Assembly: GCA_019648995.1 (NCBI GenBank)
Contig: BLXT01001432.1
Location: forward strand, 335,359 to 367,906
Origin: Plakobranchus ocellatus
Lineage: Eukaryota; Mollusca; Gastropoda; Plakobranchidae
DNA length: 32,548 nucleotides
Direction of reading: 5' to 3'
Position numbers and translations under genes: made by a program. The notes below the pieces were generated by a model that saw only the letters and a list, made by a program, of their open reading frames with translations, did not search any database and was not told the origin of the DNA. Position 1 is the stretch's first letter; every line of letters starts with the position of its first letter. Below are positions 1 to 11,300 of the stretch, one piece after another.

Positions 1-3000
1 TTTAATTTTTCATGCATTGGTAATATATAACGTTATAATGATAAGTAGGCCCTATATTTGTGATGGTTAAAGAGTCACTTCAATTTACTACCAAATGTGA
101 AGAGTTATGAGAGATGATTCTATTAAAGCACAGCAAAATTTGATTTGAAAGCATAAGCTAATGTTAAGTTACTGAATATGATATAAAAACAATCATTTGA
201 AAGAAGGTAAAAACGGGCTCTCAGATTCAAGAAAGAGAGCTTTTTTTAGCCTTGAGAAAATACCATGACACTCGATCGATATTTTGTTTGGTGAGTTCTT
301 TTGAGTTATGCTGGCACAACCATGGCCCAGTGTCCATCAGCTGCTATGGTTTCATAGCCAAACATTTTCATTTACTTTTAAAATTTTCTGAAGCTCTGCC
401 GGCCATTTTCCCTTATTGGCTTTAAAAAAAAAAAAAAGTTTGTATTATCCAGCTTGTATATACTAGTAAGTTTTGTGACTGATTTGATAAGTCATGACAA
501 ACAGGCAAAGTAATAATAATGACAATGATATTCAAATAAATATAGCACTGTTATTGTAGTACTAGGTTGTTATCTTCTTTGTTCACCATCTGGGTGAAAG
601 AGTGAAAAAAAAACAGTTTTTTTATGATGATAAGGCTCAGTGCTCTCTGTCAATTGTGCGGTCCAAAGAAATAGAGTACCAGGTGGTGCAAAACTTGTAG
701 TGCAATAGATTTATCTTATAATAGGCTTATTGATGATTATTTATATATATACACTGTAAAAAAGGTAGGAGGAGAAGGAGCTAAAAAACAGGCAAGAGGC
801 TGAAACCACAAAACTTACCATTATTCTAGTAGGCTTACAGGTATGATACAGGAATAACAACAGTGAAGGATAGAAGAGAAGTTGGCTTCTGTATTTACAT
901 CTAGCCTGTTGGTGTTAAGTACACCATGATAATAATGAAACCAGGAATGAAATGAATGAAATCACCTATTACAAAAAAATCAAATACAATTGTTAAGAAG
1001 GTCTTCAAGAGGTACAATAATCAAGTAGAGCCTGCATAAAATAAACTTGATTGAGATAAATAAGTAATAGTGGTATAAATTTTTCGCTCCTGGCCTTTAC
1101 TTTTCTAACCAGGACTAGGTCTATGTAACCACCAATACCTCCGACTTTGCTTAAGATAAATTCAATAATTGTACCTGTCTGCAAAATAATGTTAACCAAT
1201 AATGCACTTATTTATAGAGGCTAGCTCAAAACACACACACAACTCGCTGCCTCCTTGTAGCCCAAAACTAGTCTACAAGTTCTCTGCCTCCTGTACACAC
1301 ACATGCATGTGTGCAGCATCACTGACTGGATGTGCTACCAACCTGTTGTCCTATCTTTTCACCAAGTCTCAAACACTCATCAAAGAAGTAAAGGAAGTTT
1401 CTTTGAAGCAGACTCCAGTAGCTCTACAAGCTTACGCTATGTAAGCCTAGTGACCATATCATACACATTCCTTCCTTCTACCTAGTATCTCTCTGCTTTT
1501 TGGAAATCTGCACACAGACTAGCTTACACAAAGGCAGGCCCAAAAGCATGGGATAGATTTAGGCATCACATTGTGTAAAATAGGCCTAGATGTAGTTCTG
1601 ATCTCCTTGAATCCTCGAACAATTGTTAAGATGAACAATTGGTTAGAGTAAATCTCTGATTTTCTGTAGACAGAATAATTTTTATTGAAAATCTTAAGTC
1701 ATGTGCAATAGGCAAGGGTAGTAATAACAACTTTGTAAGGTTAACTGAGAACAGGTTTGAGTGGAGGAACATGATCGCCAATGTCTGTTCCAGACAAGAT
1801 ACCTGATGACGAAATCTCTGATCTGCTCCTAAGCAGCTTAGCTTAAACAAACTCAAAGTCAAATGTATTCAGGATATCACACCATAATAATTGTAAATTC
1901 CACATGTAAAATATGTTCGCAGCATAAGAAATTTTTTATACTCTTATTCAAATATTTGGAATTTCTGACAAACCAAACTAAATCATCGTGGACACTTATG
2001 AAGCAGGCTCACCTAAATTGTGTTGCTCTTTTGCTGGATTGCTTTTTCAGTTTCAAAGGTACTCCTTGCTGAACATTTTTAATGGAATAATATATAAAGT
2101 TAAATCAGTAAAATCACTTGTTACAACATGATCCTCAATGTAGTTACTGGTTCATACCTTGATCCAACATAAGCCACATCATAAGAGCAGAATGGATTAA
2201 AAGGCATAAATCAACTTTGCTGTAATAAAGCATAACATAATAATATATATACTTTATGGCCATCTATAATATTTACAATTGATCAGTCTTTCCAAAATAG
2301 TAACAAAGAACATAACAAAATTTATTTTTCCAAAGATGTCTGAGTCAAGTCACAGAAAGGTTATTCAGTAATATATGATTACTTTGTCTAAATATACAAG
2401 AGAAAAAATAAACAGCTATGTATGAGATGGTCTTGCACAAAAGGTTTCTAAAGAATCAAAATGCATATAAATGAAATTAAGATATATATTCTGATTCACC
2501 AAATTCAATATTTTCTTCCACTAAAACAAAGGCTTAAAGATTCTTGAAAAAAACACACAAAAAAAAAATCAAGAAAACAATTTGTCATAAAGAAAACATT
2601 TTTGAAAAGCCAGGAAATTATTCACTATTGAGATTTGTAATGAAATAAGTGTGTTCACATGCATAATTTTATTTGTATCATATCAGACTGTAACTAAGCC
2701 TTGCTCTCCCTGTTTTTTAATGAATAACATACAAACCATAGGCTGAGACAAAAAAAAGTTGCAGAAAGTACTGGCCTTTGAGATAGAATCATTTTAATGT
2801 TCCATCTCAATAAAAGAGGCTAAAAGAGTCCATTTCATAAATCAGTCACTCTTATTACTGATGCCCTGTAGTAAAATACAACTTTTGATCCATTTCATAA
2901 ATTGTCATTCTGATTAGCGATACCCAATGGAAAAATACAACTTTTGAATGAAACCAATTTTCATGATGATGGCCTTTTCTTTAACATACTTAATGTACAG

Positions 3001-4238
3001 TCTACAAATTAAATCTATTTTCAGCACATGCAAAATATTCGAATTTAAGTACTTATACCAGTATTAATAAAAATGGACCCTGTAAAGATGACCAGGATTT
3101 CTTGCACACAAAGCAATATTTGCATTTGCTACACTGAAGAAGGACGTAAAGAAAAAGGATCAAAGAGGTAGACATCACATAAATTCAAGCACTACTAAAA
3201 AATACAGAAAAAAGTTTGAGGAAGCATCCTATGTCTCTGTTTAGTATTGAACACATGGACTTACTGAAACTATCCTTAGGCTGAGTGGTGTTTTTTGGAT
3301 TCTGGCTAAGATAGAAATAGTTTATCTTATAAATTAAAAAATATAATAGCCTATTGTTGCTTTACATAATTCTATCCCTGCATTCAGGGGAAACAGAATT
3401 TCCATCGTTCACAATTAAAGAGGAAATTTGTGCATAATTTCATTGTGACAAAGAGAGGTTATGCACATTCCTGCATCAGGAGTCCCATAAAATATTTTTC
3501 CCAATGGAAAAGTCTAGGCACACAGATCTAACATGTTTGTATGTGCTGATTGTTAATCTAAAGTTACAATTGGGTGGCTTCATGGTTGCAAAAAATATTA
3601 CAACTTGATTAGATAAAACTTTTTTTAAGCTAAATAAAATGTAACAAGAGAAACCTCATTTGTCCACATTATGAAATAAACCAAGTAAATGCATTGTTGG
3701 GATACATGACATCATAAAGGATTAACTATGTCATGTTCCACTTAACAAAGGTCATGTAGTTAACCATATATGGCAACAGACAAGATTAAAGAATATGCCA
3801 TAAAATTTATTACAAAAATTCAAGAAAAAAAACACACACACATGTACAAGAAAAATTTGTACACAAAAAGAATAGGATTCCGGGTAACATACTCAGACCT
3901 GCCAACATACACACTTTCAGCATTATTTATGATGAGGTAAAAAAATGAACCTCTTTCTTTGCTCACATTGCTTAGGGTCTCAAATCTTTGCTTAGGTTAA
4001 CAGTTAAGGACTGAAGCAGGCCCGATATTGACAAGCTTAGGCTTAGTCTTCCGCAACTGAATTGAGGATGGGAAGAATGCAGTTGTTGTAGTGTTACTCT
4101 TACTGCAGCATAAAACTGACACTAGTGACAGTAAGAACTCGCTTGTTGCCAGTGAGATGCAATGTTACAATGATTGAGGCAGAATGTGGGAATGAGATGT
4201 ATTATTATTATTATGGTTTGAAAGAGTGATATATATTA
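1..4238. other. non-coding AT-rich flank, no gene seen
   Basis: No credible exon or conserved protein frame on either strand. It contains the 60-bp tandem duplication at 2829-2947, short CA repeats near 1232-1243 and 3828-3841, an (ATT)5 tract at 4200-4214, and several A/T homopolymers. The slightly more GC-balanced, CT-rich part at 1220-1500 has no recognisable content. Confidence 0.7.
2829..2947. repeat. diverged tandem duplication, period about 60 bp
   Basis: Copy 1 at 2829-2888 and copy 2 at 2889-2947 both begin TCCATTTCATAAAT and end AAATACAACTTTTGA, with a divergent middle. No other copies adjoin. It lies in non-coding DNA left of the gene. Confidence 0.8.
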
Positions 4239-4244
4239 ATACAA

Positions 4245-4507
4245 GGGGGAAGCGGTAGCTCATCTGGTAGGGCAGTTGGCTACCATCCAAGAGATCCGGG
4301 GTTCGATTCCCAGTCCGTGCCAAGTCAGATTTTCATTGCTCCTCTGTGTCCACCCAGCACTAAATGGGTAGCTAGGTCTCTTACGACGCAGCGAGGAAAG
4401 CAATGGCAAATTATCTCATAATGCCATATGCCAACAACAATCAGGACCCTACTCCTAGTTCCCCAATGCTTAGACAAAGCGTGGGACCCACTTTACTTTT
4501 ACTTTAC
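4245..4507 (+). mobile_element. tRNA-derived SINE, apparently full length
   Basis: The head is tRNA-like, with an A box (4256-4267) and B box (4300-4310) about 33 bp apart and a TTGG/CCAA anticodon-like stem around a 7-nt loop. It is followed by a tRNA-unrelated body and an ACTTTT-type tail (4488-4507). The body shares 40 identical consecutive bases (4344-4383) with a second copy at 18942-18981, so it is a repeat family. Possible short target-site duplication ATACAA at 4239-4244 and 4508-4513. It lies 3' of PPP1R21 in the antisense orientation. I cannot assign a named family. Confidence 0.85.
4256..4310 (+). promoter_or_regulatory. internal RNA polymerase III promoter (A and B boxes) of the SINE
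   Basis: TAGCTCATCTGG fits the A-box consensus TRGYNNANNNG and GGTTCGATTCC fits the B-box consensus GWTCRANNC. The spacing is as in tRNA genes. Activity is not shown. Confidence 0.7.
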
Positions 4508-4513
4508 ATACAA

Positions 4514-6032
4514 TTAAAATATAGGTTATTTTGTTTTCATTACACTATAGGAACTAAGAGAAAACGAATTATGTACAGATCTATGTACTGGCGCAAGTAG
4601 GCTTACTGAGGAATTAAAATATCTAATTTTAATTCTTGGTCAAGCTGATATCTTTAATTGTGTCTTGGTATATCAAATTTTGGATTGGGTAATATTCTTT
4701 TCCTAGCCACTTCAAATTAAAGAAACTGAATTGTATAAAATTTAGCTTCTATAATTATAAAAAAAATATTCTCTCTTAACAGTTGAAAACAAAGTATGGT
4801 TACACCTTTAATTGGTCCAAACAGATCCTAAAGCCCAAACCACATTAGGTGTAAAGGGGGCCCACTAATATACAAAGGTTCTAGAAAATTACTGTCTATA
4901 ATGAAAAAAAAACCATCTCCCTCAGATAGATCTGATTCCAATTTTGAGCAACTATCTTTTCTTTGTGCAAAAAATATGTGACATCTATAACAGTTTGTAG
5001 CAAAACTAATTACAACGACCCCAATTTCGACAGAAGTCATCATTTCATAATTATTAGAGTTTGATTCAATAATGGAACACAAGAGTAAAAATTGATTAAG
5101 GACCAATAGCTAAGCTTACCGACTTTTTGTGTTTACTGTTTGATTTGACCACAGCGAGAAATTTTTTAGTTTGCTGTGCCAACTGAGCTTTGTGACTGCA
5201 GGTTCCATATATCCTATCTCAGGCCAAAATTTAAAATTCCTATCTTTCTTTAATTTATCTGAATTCTAATAAGTACAATGCAGGCTTCAATTTTGGTCAC
5301 ATTTTGTCACTATTTATTTTCCAATTATTAGAGCTTTCCATCATTTGTCGAAAGTGGATCTAGCCAGATTTGGTTTATTGAACTAGATCCAAAACTCTGA
5401 TAACATTATTGATTAGCTCATACCTAGATGTTTCTATAATTCTAGATTCTGATCCAGAGGTTGTCCTAGATTAAATATATTTGAGTGCAGTAGTCATTAA
5501 ATTTCAAACAGGTCCTATATTTGATTTCTATGGTGTATCTAGAAAAGAACCAAATAAAATCTGCAATGAAATGTTCCGGTGAGCCATTGTGATTGGAGCA
5601 AACAGGCAAAAAAACAAAAGTTCAAAAAAGGAATTTTCAAAATCGCTCTAATGCTTGATAGAAAGCAATGTATCACCTTACCATATCAGATGTCTCATGT
5701 ACAAGTTGAACTTCCTGTGCTCAGCAGGTAACACCTTTCTGATGCATAGATCTAGACTCTAAATTGAATCTTCAGACTCCGGCCTGAAGATGCTCTTGAT
5801 TTTGATTAAGACTGATTTCTAAATTCATATTTTTTTATAGGTTCAGATATAAGAATGTAGCCTAATAAAATTTGAATAAATCAGGTGTTGAATTACCTTT
5901 CTTGTCATTTCATTGCTTGGTGGCTTTTTGTTTTCTTTTCAGAAAAAAAAAAGGTATAAAAGATTTAGACTCTAGGCCTATTAGAATAACTTCTGATTTT
6001 TTTAAACTTTGTAAGAATCATAACATTATATA
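4514..6032. other. non-coding stretch between SINE and LINE relic
   Basis: AT-rich. A 92-codon minus-strand frame at 4828-5106 has no family features. AGATCTAG-like words gather at 5360-5470, and a TAGGCCTA octamer lies at 5973-5980. Nothing else is identifiable. Confidence 0.65.
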
Positions 6033-6300
6033 ATTTTCCATTTCTCTGCACAACTTGGCAGTCCAGTTTATTTCCATCTTTTTTAGGGATGTCTCTAAAT
6101 CCCTTCTGAGCTTATGAATGTGCTAAATCTTCCTCTTTTCCTTTTCCCCTGTGGATTCCAACTGTATGCTTGGTGAGCTATGTGCGACGCTGGCTTTCTC
6201 ATAGTGTGCCCAATCCATCTCTATTGTCTTTTTTTATTTCAATCTACACTCTTTGCTGTCTCATCTTTTTCCATACTGCTCATCTCTACCTGTGCAAGGG
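6033..6300 (-). mobile_element. decayed LINE fragment, C-terminus of reverse-transcriptase ORF
   Basis: Reverse-strand translation gives [10 protein letters not shown], then [11 protein letters not shown], then, after a +2 shift, [18 protein letters not shown]. This is the C-terminal signature of endonuclease/reverse-transcriptase ORFs of RTE/CR1-like LINEs, which usually reads RWIGHxLR..[24 protein letters not shown]. Upstream (6221-6300) a piece reading VWKKMRQQRV can be followed with a stop and a one-base deletion in an A run. Only this end is visible and it is disrupted, so it is a relic. The exact clade cannot be set from so little. Confidence 0.82.
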
Positions 6301-6404
6301 CAATGGATTATGAGAATCTTTCTCAATCAGCCATTGATTGTAAATCATATATATAGGGTAAAATTATCAGGTCACTTAAGACAATTCCATTTCATATTGG
6401 AGAT

Positions 6405-6620
6405 TTGTGCCTCAGGTTAAAATGTGGTTGGACAAAGGCTTCTTCTTTAGTGAAGGAGATAGATCATGCGCAGCTACAATGGCTTGCTAATGCAATGCAT
6501 TCTTGTTCTTATTCTTTTGTCCCTGATGGTAGGAATCACAATGTTGTTGAAAGATACAAGCACTTCTCTAAGGTGAGGGTGTCTAAAGAGGATCGGATGG
6601 AATGGGCCTATGTGCACTGA
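6405..6620 (+). other. unrecognised 71-codon open frame with splice-like borders
   Basis: The open frame has a plausible acceptor (..gtgcctcag at 6416) and donor (CTAAG followed by gtgagg at 6573). Between them the peptide begins LKCGWTKASSLVKEID and ends VVERYKHFSK. Composition looks more protein-like than most frames nearby. No homology comes to mind, and it sits next to the LINE relic, so it may be transposon-derived. There is no evidence of a matching exon on the plus strand. Confidence 0.2.
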
Positions 6621-7861
6621 GAGTTGAGAAGCTCAAGTTCATAATTTCTAGATAATCAGCTATGCCCTTATGGTGTGATTTTGTGAGTATTTTATACATC
6701 AAATCTCAACTAATTAAAAAAAAAAAAAAATTTAAGTGTGATGTTTTTCTGTGACTTCAATGGAACTAGAGTATAATCATAACTTTTGTTCTTATCATAA
6801 AGTATTTCTACAGCAAGGCTTGTCGTTATTCCCACAAAAGAGATTAAATACAAATTTATTAGTCTATTGAGTGGGAGGTATATGCTGGCAATACCAATCC
6901 TTTTCAAGATCCACCATACACACATATGGTTATGGCAGAGAATGTCTAACATTGATTATCAAGTAATTAAAAGGGAAGGAGGGTAATGGACACAGTCAAT
7001 GATCATTTGCTTACAGCTAGGCTTGGCTTGTTCATTTATGCACAAGGATGATGTCCCCTTTGATTTTAGATGCTTTTCGCCTTTTCAAACTTCCAGATTT
7101 CGCCATCATTATTTCCGTAAGGGAAGCCGTTTCAATACTTGATATTCAAAAGTAACATGTGGCTTAAATAAAGAGAAAAACTAGGCTTTTCAAATCTCTC
7201 AATATGGCAATAGTTATCAATATTCAAGTTGTTGTCAGACATGGGTTCCACTGAAATAAGCTGTGTGGTGTTTGTGCTGCACAATCTTACATTATTAAAT
7301 TTTTTATCCCGAGCAAATGATTATTCAAATCCTGTTTGAATTACTCTTCTGAGCCAGGTGAAAGCTGCTTGTGATACAATTTTGGACTGACAGGTCTGCA
7401 TACATGATACATAAAAAAAAAAATATGTACAGTTTCATCAAGACAAGGATCAATAAGGGCTGAATGGCACAAATCTTGAAAAATTCCACCAATTTATTGC
7501 AAGTATATCAACAACGAACATTAACATTCACCACCTGGCTCTAACTTTATATAAATATTAATAATTATTGCACATTTATTATGAACAAGTAAAGAGCATG
7601 ATAAAAAATTTCACCTCAGCATTTTAAGCACTCTACTAACATAAGGTGAAAAAGGCAAGAATATTTCAATTATCTAAAAAGTAAAAATCATTTAAAAGTC
7701 AGATACTTTCTTGTAGCCACTCCAAGATATATCAGAGAGTCTGTACCGTAAGAGAGAGAAGCTTGTGAGCTCATAACATTACAGTAAGCATTCTCATATC
7801 ATGACTACTCTACAATACAGGTACCACTCACTTCAATTTCAAACATTTATAAGAAAATTCT
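6621..7861. other. non-coding stretch beyond the first poly(A) signal
   Basis: AT-rich with no protein-like frame. On the minus strand it could contain a longer 3' UTR of PPP1R21, since AATAAA occurs again near 7575 and 7495. Confidence 0.55.
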
Positions 7862-8288
7862 TTTATTTTGAGCATAGCATTTTAGGACATACAATTAACA
7901 TGTTAATTTCTGTATAATTTCATTACTGCATTTCATCCAACAGCTCTACGGCTTAGACATGCATGATACTATAAATGCATTTTGGCATAAGTGTGACATA
8001 ATTTTGATACTGTAGGGCAGTGACAATATGCTACACCACTATTTTGTAAAAACTAAATAGAAATGGTAGACCAAGCTAGTGGATGAGAGAAAATTGTGTT
8101 GGGCACCATTCCTATTTTGATTACTATACTTTAAGTATAAAGTCTGACTAAATTATCTCTCTCTCATTTTATAGATTCTCTAGATATACAATGAACCATC
8201 AATACAAATTACTTAGCTAATGGCCAATGATGGGTAATGCTAAAAGAAAGACCCATGGGTTGTTTCAATCAGATGATGATGATTGTCA
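7862..8288 (-). other. putative PPP1R21 3' UTR up to first AATAAA
   Basis: AT-rich sequence immediately downstream of the stop codon on the minus strand. The first canonical AATAAA on that strand is at 7867-7862, about 420 nt from the stop. Further copies occur farther left, for example near 7575 and 7495, so the true cleavage site may lie beyond this point. No transcript evidence is available. Confidence 0.4.
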
Positions 8289-8312
8289 TCATTTCTTTGC
8301 CTTCTTTGTTGA
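8289..8312 (-). CDS. PPP1R21: PPP1R21 terminal coding exon (residues 616-622 and stop)
   Basis: Only 24 coding nt: a T-rich acceptor (..tttatttcag), seven codons (STKKAKK) and TGA. The human protein ends in a similar short basic tail (GNSKKNKSR) at the same position, and the joined codons stay in frame. The 3' UTR follows leftwards and begins with a (GAT)n-like stretch that can pair with the bases around the stop codon. This exon is too short for standard ORF searches. Confidence 0.88.
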   Translation of the reverse strand, partial: STKKAKK

Positions 8313-11300
8313 CTGAAATAAAATAAAATAGAGAGAATCTAAAACATACCAATACTGACACAAAAATAAATTTGTGCATAGGAAAACACAATGTTAGAAA
8401 AAAAAAATGAAAAAATTCTTACAGGCTTAAAAAAGATAATACACATTTCTATTTGATTATTTTCGCTCAAAGATGCTATAGGTTGATAAAAGTGAGATGT
8501 CAATGACAAACTGTGAAACCAAATGCTAACACTTAGAGTTTTGCAGGAAAAATAGATTTTATATTTTGAGAGCCACTAACCACAGATTTTAAGTACCATT
8601 TCTCTATCTGCAGACTACTTATAAGATTATGTGAAAAATCTGGTGACAAAAAATTGAGAATTATAGCAACTGTATATTTATTAATTCACTTGATTGTGCC
8701 ACAAACAGTCTCAATTTCTGGTGTCATGACATAAATCCCCATTGATTACCTTTGTCTTAACTTCCATACAAACTACATCAACAAATTTGCATTGATTGAA
8801 ATCTGAGAAAAAAAGCAAAGCTTCCCTCTATGTGGCCTTATTTTGATGGATGCCGTATTAGATCTTGTTGCAGCATGCAACATATAACAGTTGAGCTCCC
8901 TTACAGTGTGAGTAAAAAAGTTGAGGAAAAAAGATCGTGCTCTATGTTAGCATGTCTTGCTGTGGGCACTATATATTTTAAATTTATGTAATGGTAATAA
9001 CAAACTTCTTCTATGTCTAGCCTAGTCTTTTTCATGCAAATATTTTTGGCGTCCCTGGTGTGGGACATCAATGGCATGTGGTCATTAATTTTTTCTTTAA
9101 CTGTTTATGTTAATTTTTCAATGATTTTGTGACTTCATACAGAAACATTGGATCACAATAGAGAATTTTTTTTAGTGTGCTCTTTTCTCCATAACTTGTC
9201 TGTTGGCCTGAGTGAATCAAACTTGATCGTCATCTCTTTCTTTCCCTACAACAAAACTAGTTTGAAATAGCTGTAACAATGACTTGTTATATGTAACATG
9301 TGATATTTGAGGTGCTATGTGGAGTTGAATGGCTCAAGCAAAGGAAATAAACAACTATGCTTAACCCGTACAGGATTGATCAGGTCAAATTGACCCTAAA
9401 CGACAATTTCTTTTTAAAGTCCTCGGCTTACATAGCTATCTAGACTGAGAGCTTCTTAGTATTCTCTTTCTAATCTATTTTGCACCAAATCCCAAATCAA
9501 GATGGAGTTTGCAGCAATGCTTATTTTTTCTATAGTGACTGCAATTTTGGTCTAAAAGTACGAAAGAATACAGTACCGATGATAGGAAAAATACAGTATT
9601 TGTGATGGCCAGCAACAAATCTTTGTTTGACATTTCTATGGCAAAAATAACTGTAGACTTGGACAATGACTTTGATTATTTTCCGGAAGATGAGCAAAGG
9701 TGAAGAAGATGCCTTGATTACTGGATTACTTGTTATTGCCATCGTCTTCATTGCTGTTGCACTTGTAAAGTTTGTGGCCACCGTATTTATGAACTTGAGG
9801 CCTATATTCTGATTATTCAGGTCATTATAACCCAATCAGACTTTCATGTGACATGGTGTCAGTCTAGCATGGGTCAATGAGTGACTGTCAGCGACACTAT
9901 ACTGAAATCTAGATCTAGTGAGACAGAACACATGTTTACTTTCCCTGGCACACTAGAATCCAATTAGGTCTACCTTTACAACACTTGAGAGGATGACTTA
10001 TGATTGGTCTATTGAAAGGTTAACAACCAACAATGAACTAATTATTCTACCCCCCCCTCTCAATTCTTCAAGGATAAAGGTTTTTGTATACACACTGTAG
10101 CTTATGGCAGGCCCCTATATAAGCCCTAATCTACGTTAGCCACAATGCTTGCTGATACCCTATCACATGTCAATGTAACCTCACCTCCCTTCTCTTACTT
10201 AGTCCCTGATTTTCCTGCCACATTTCACTATGCAATCAGTAATCTATCGCAGTCTGCAAGTCTAAATTATAACAGACAGCACACAAAGCGTATACACACA
10301 CACATCTTTTTCCTGTGTGTCTTGCTGGAGAGTTTGCATTTGGATATAAAAAAAAAAATTCTTGGCATTACTTAGGAGATGTTAATAATAGACAAAAAAA
10401 TATCTAGACCCTGGCAAAGGGATGAAAAGTAAAATATGGTATGCTCCCACTGCAAGCAGGGTTTCACCGCAACCAAGACTGCTGGCTTGTTATGAATATT
10501 GATACCCTGAGAAAATGTTCAACTAAATATTTGTTTTAACGTGTAGGACCAACTTAAAATTTGTTTTATCCACTAAGATTGAAGAGGCATCAAAATAAGC
10601 CTTACCTTAGATGAGGCAGATGTCCGCAAGGAAAGCTGTTGCTTCAGCTCATCTATTTCATCTTTTTGGGAAGCCAATTTCTCATTCATACCTGCGAGAT
10701 GCTCACTCATCATACTCAGCTGACCCTCATAGCTGCGACTCGTTGTCTGGAGCTCATCCTGTTAATAATAAAGCAACACAAACTGTTTGTCACATTAACA
10801 ACCATTACCGAAGTCTGGCTGTTACATTTTACAGAAAGATTTCAATGCCAATCACTAAGTAAGTTAAAAATATGAAGTTCTATGATAATGGAAGATTATC
10901 CAGATCTTCTACAGTTCCTAACTGAGTCCTTACCAAGTAAACATATGTTATTTCTGCAAAGCTGCTTCAGAGCTGCCAACCTAGAAAAACCAAAAGCTGT
11001 AATCTCAAGAGTTAAAACCTGTAATCTGGGGCTCAAAACTCTAATCCATATACTTTATTACATAATTTGTGCTTTTTTCAATGCACATGCATCAAATAAT
11101 AGCCTACAATTTTCAAGCAAACTGCGCAACATGAAAAAAAAATAAGGCAACAATGTTACAATTAACTAACACTCCTCTGCATAAGTATTGCAAGAAGTTT
11201 GTTAGGGAATGTAAAACAAAAGAATATAACGTACCGTTCTAATTATCATCAAAATTTTGCTAATAGAATAAGGATATTGGATGTGGGTAAATTAATTTTA

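Noticed and set aside
4250..4321. Possible functional tRNA gene
   Set aside because: It has A and B boxes, but stem pairing is imperfect and it continues into a repeated tRNA-unrelated body with a T-rich tail, so it is a SINE head.
4828..5106. 92-codon minus-strand frame
   Set aside because: No domain, no splice context and a biased AT-rich composition; probably chance.
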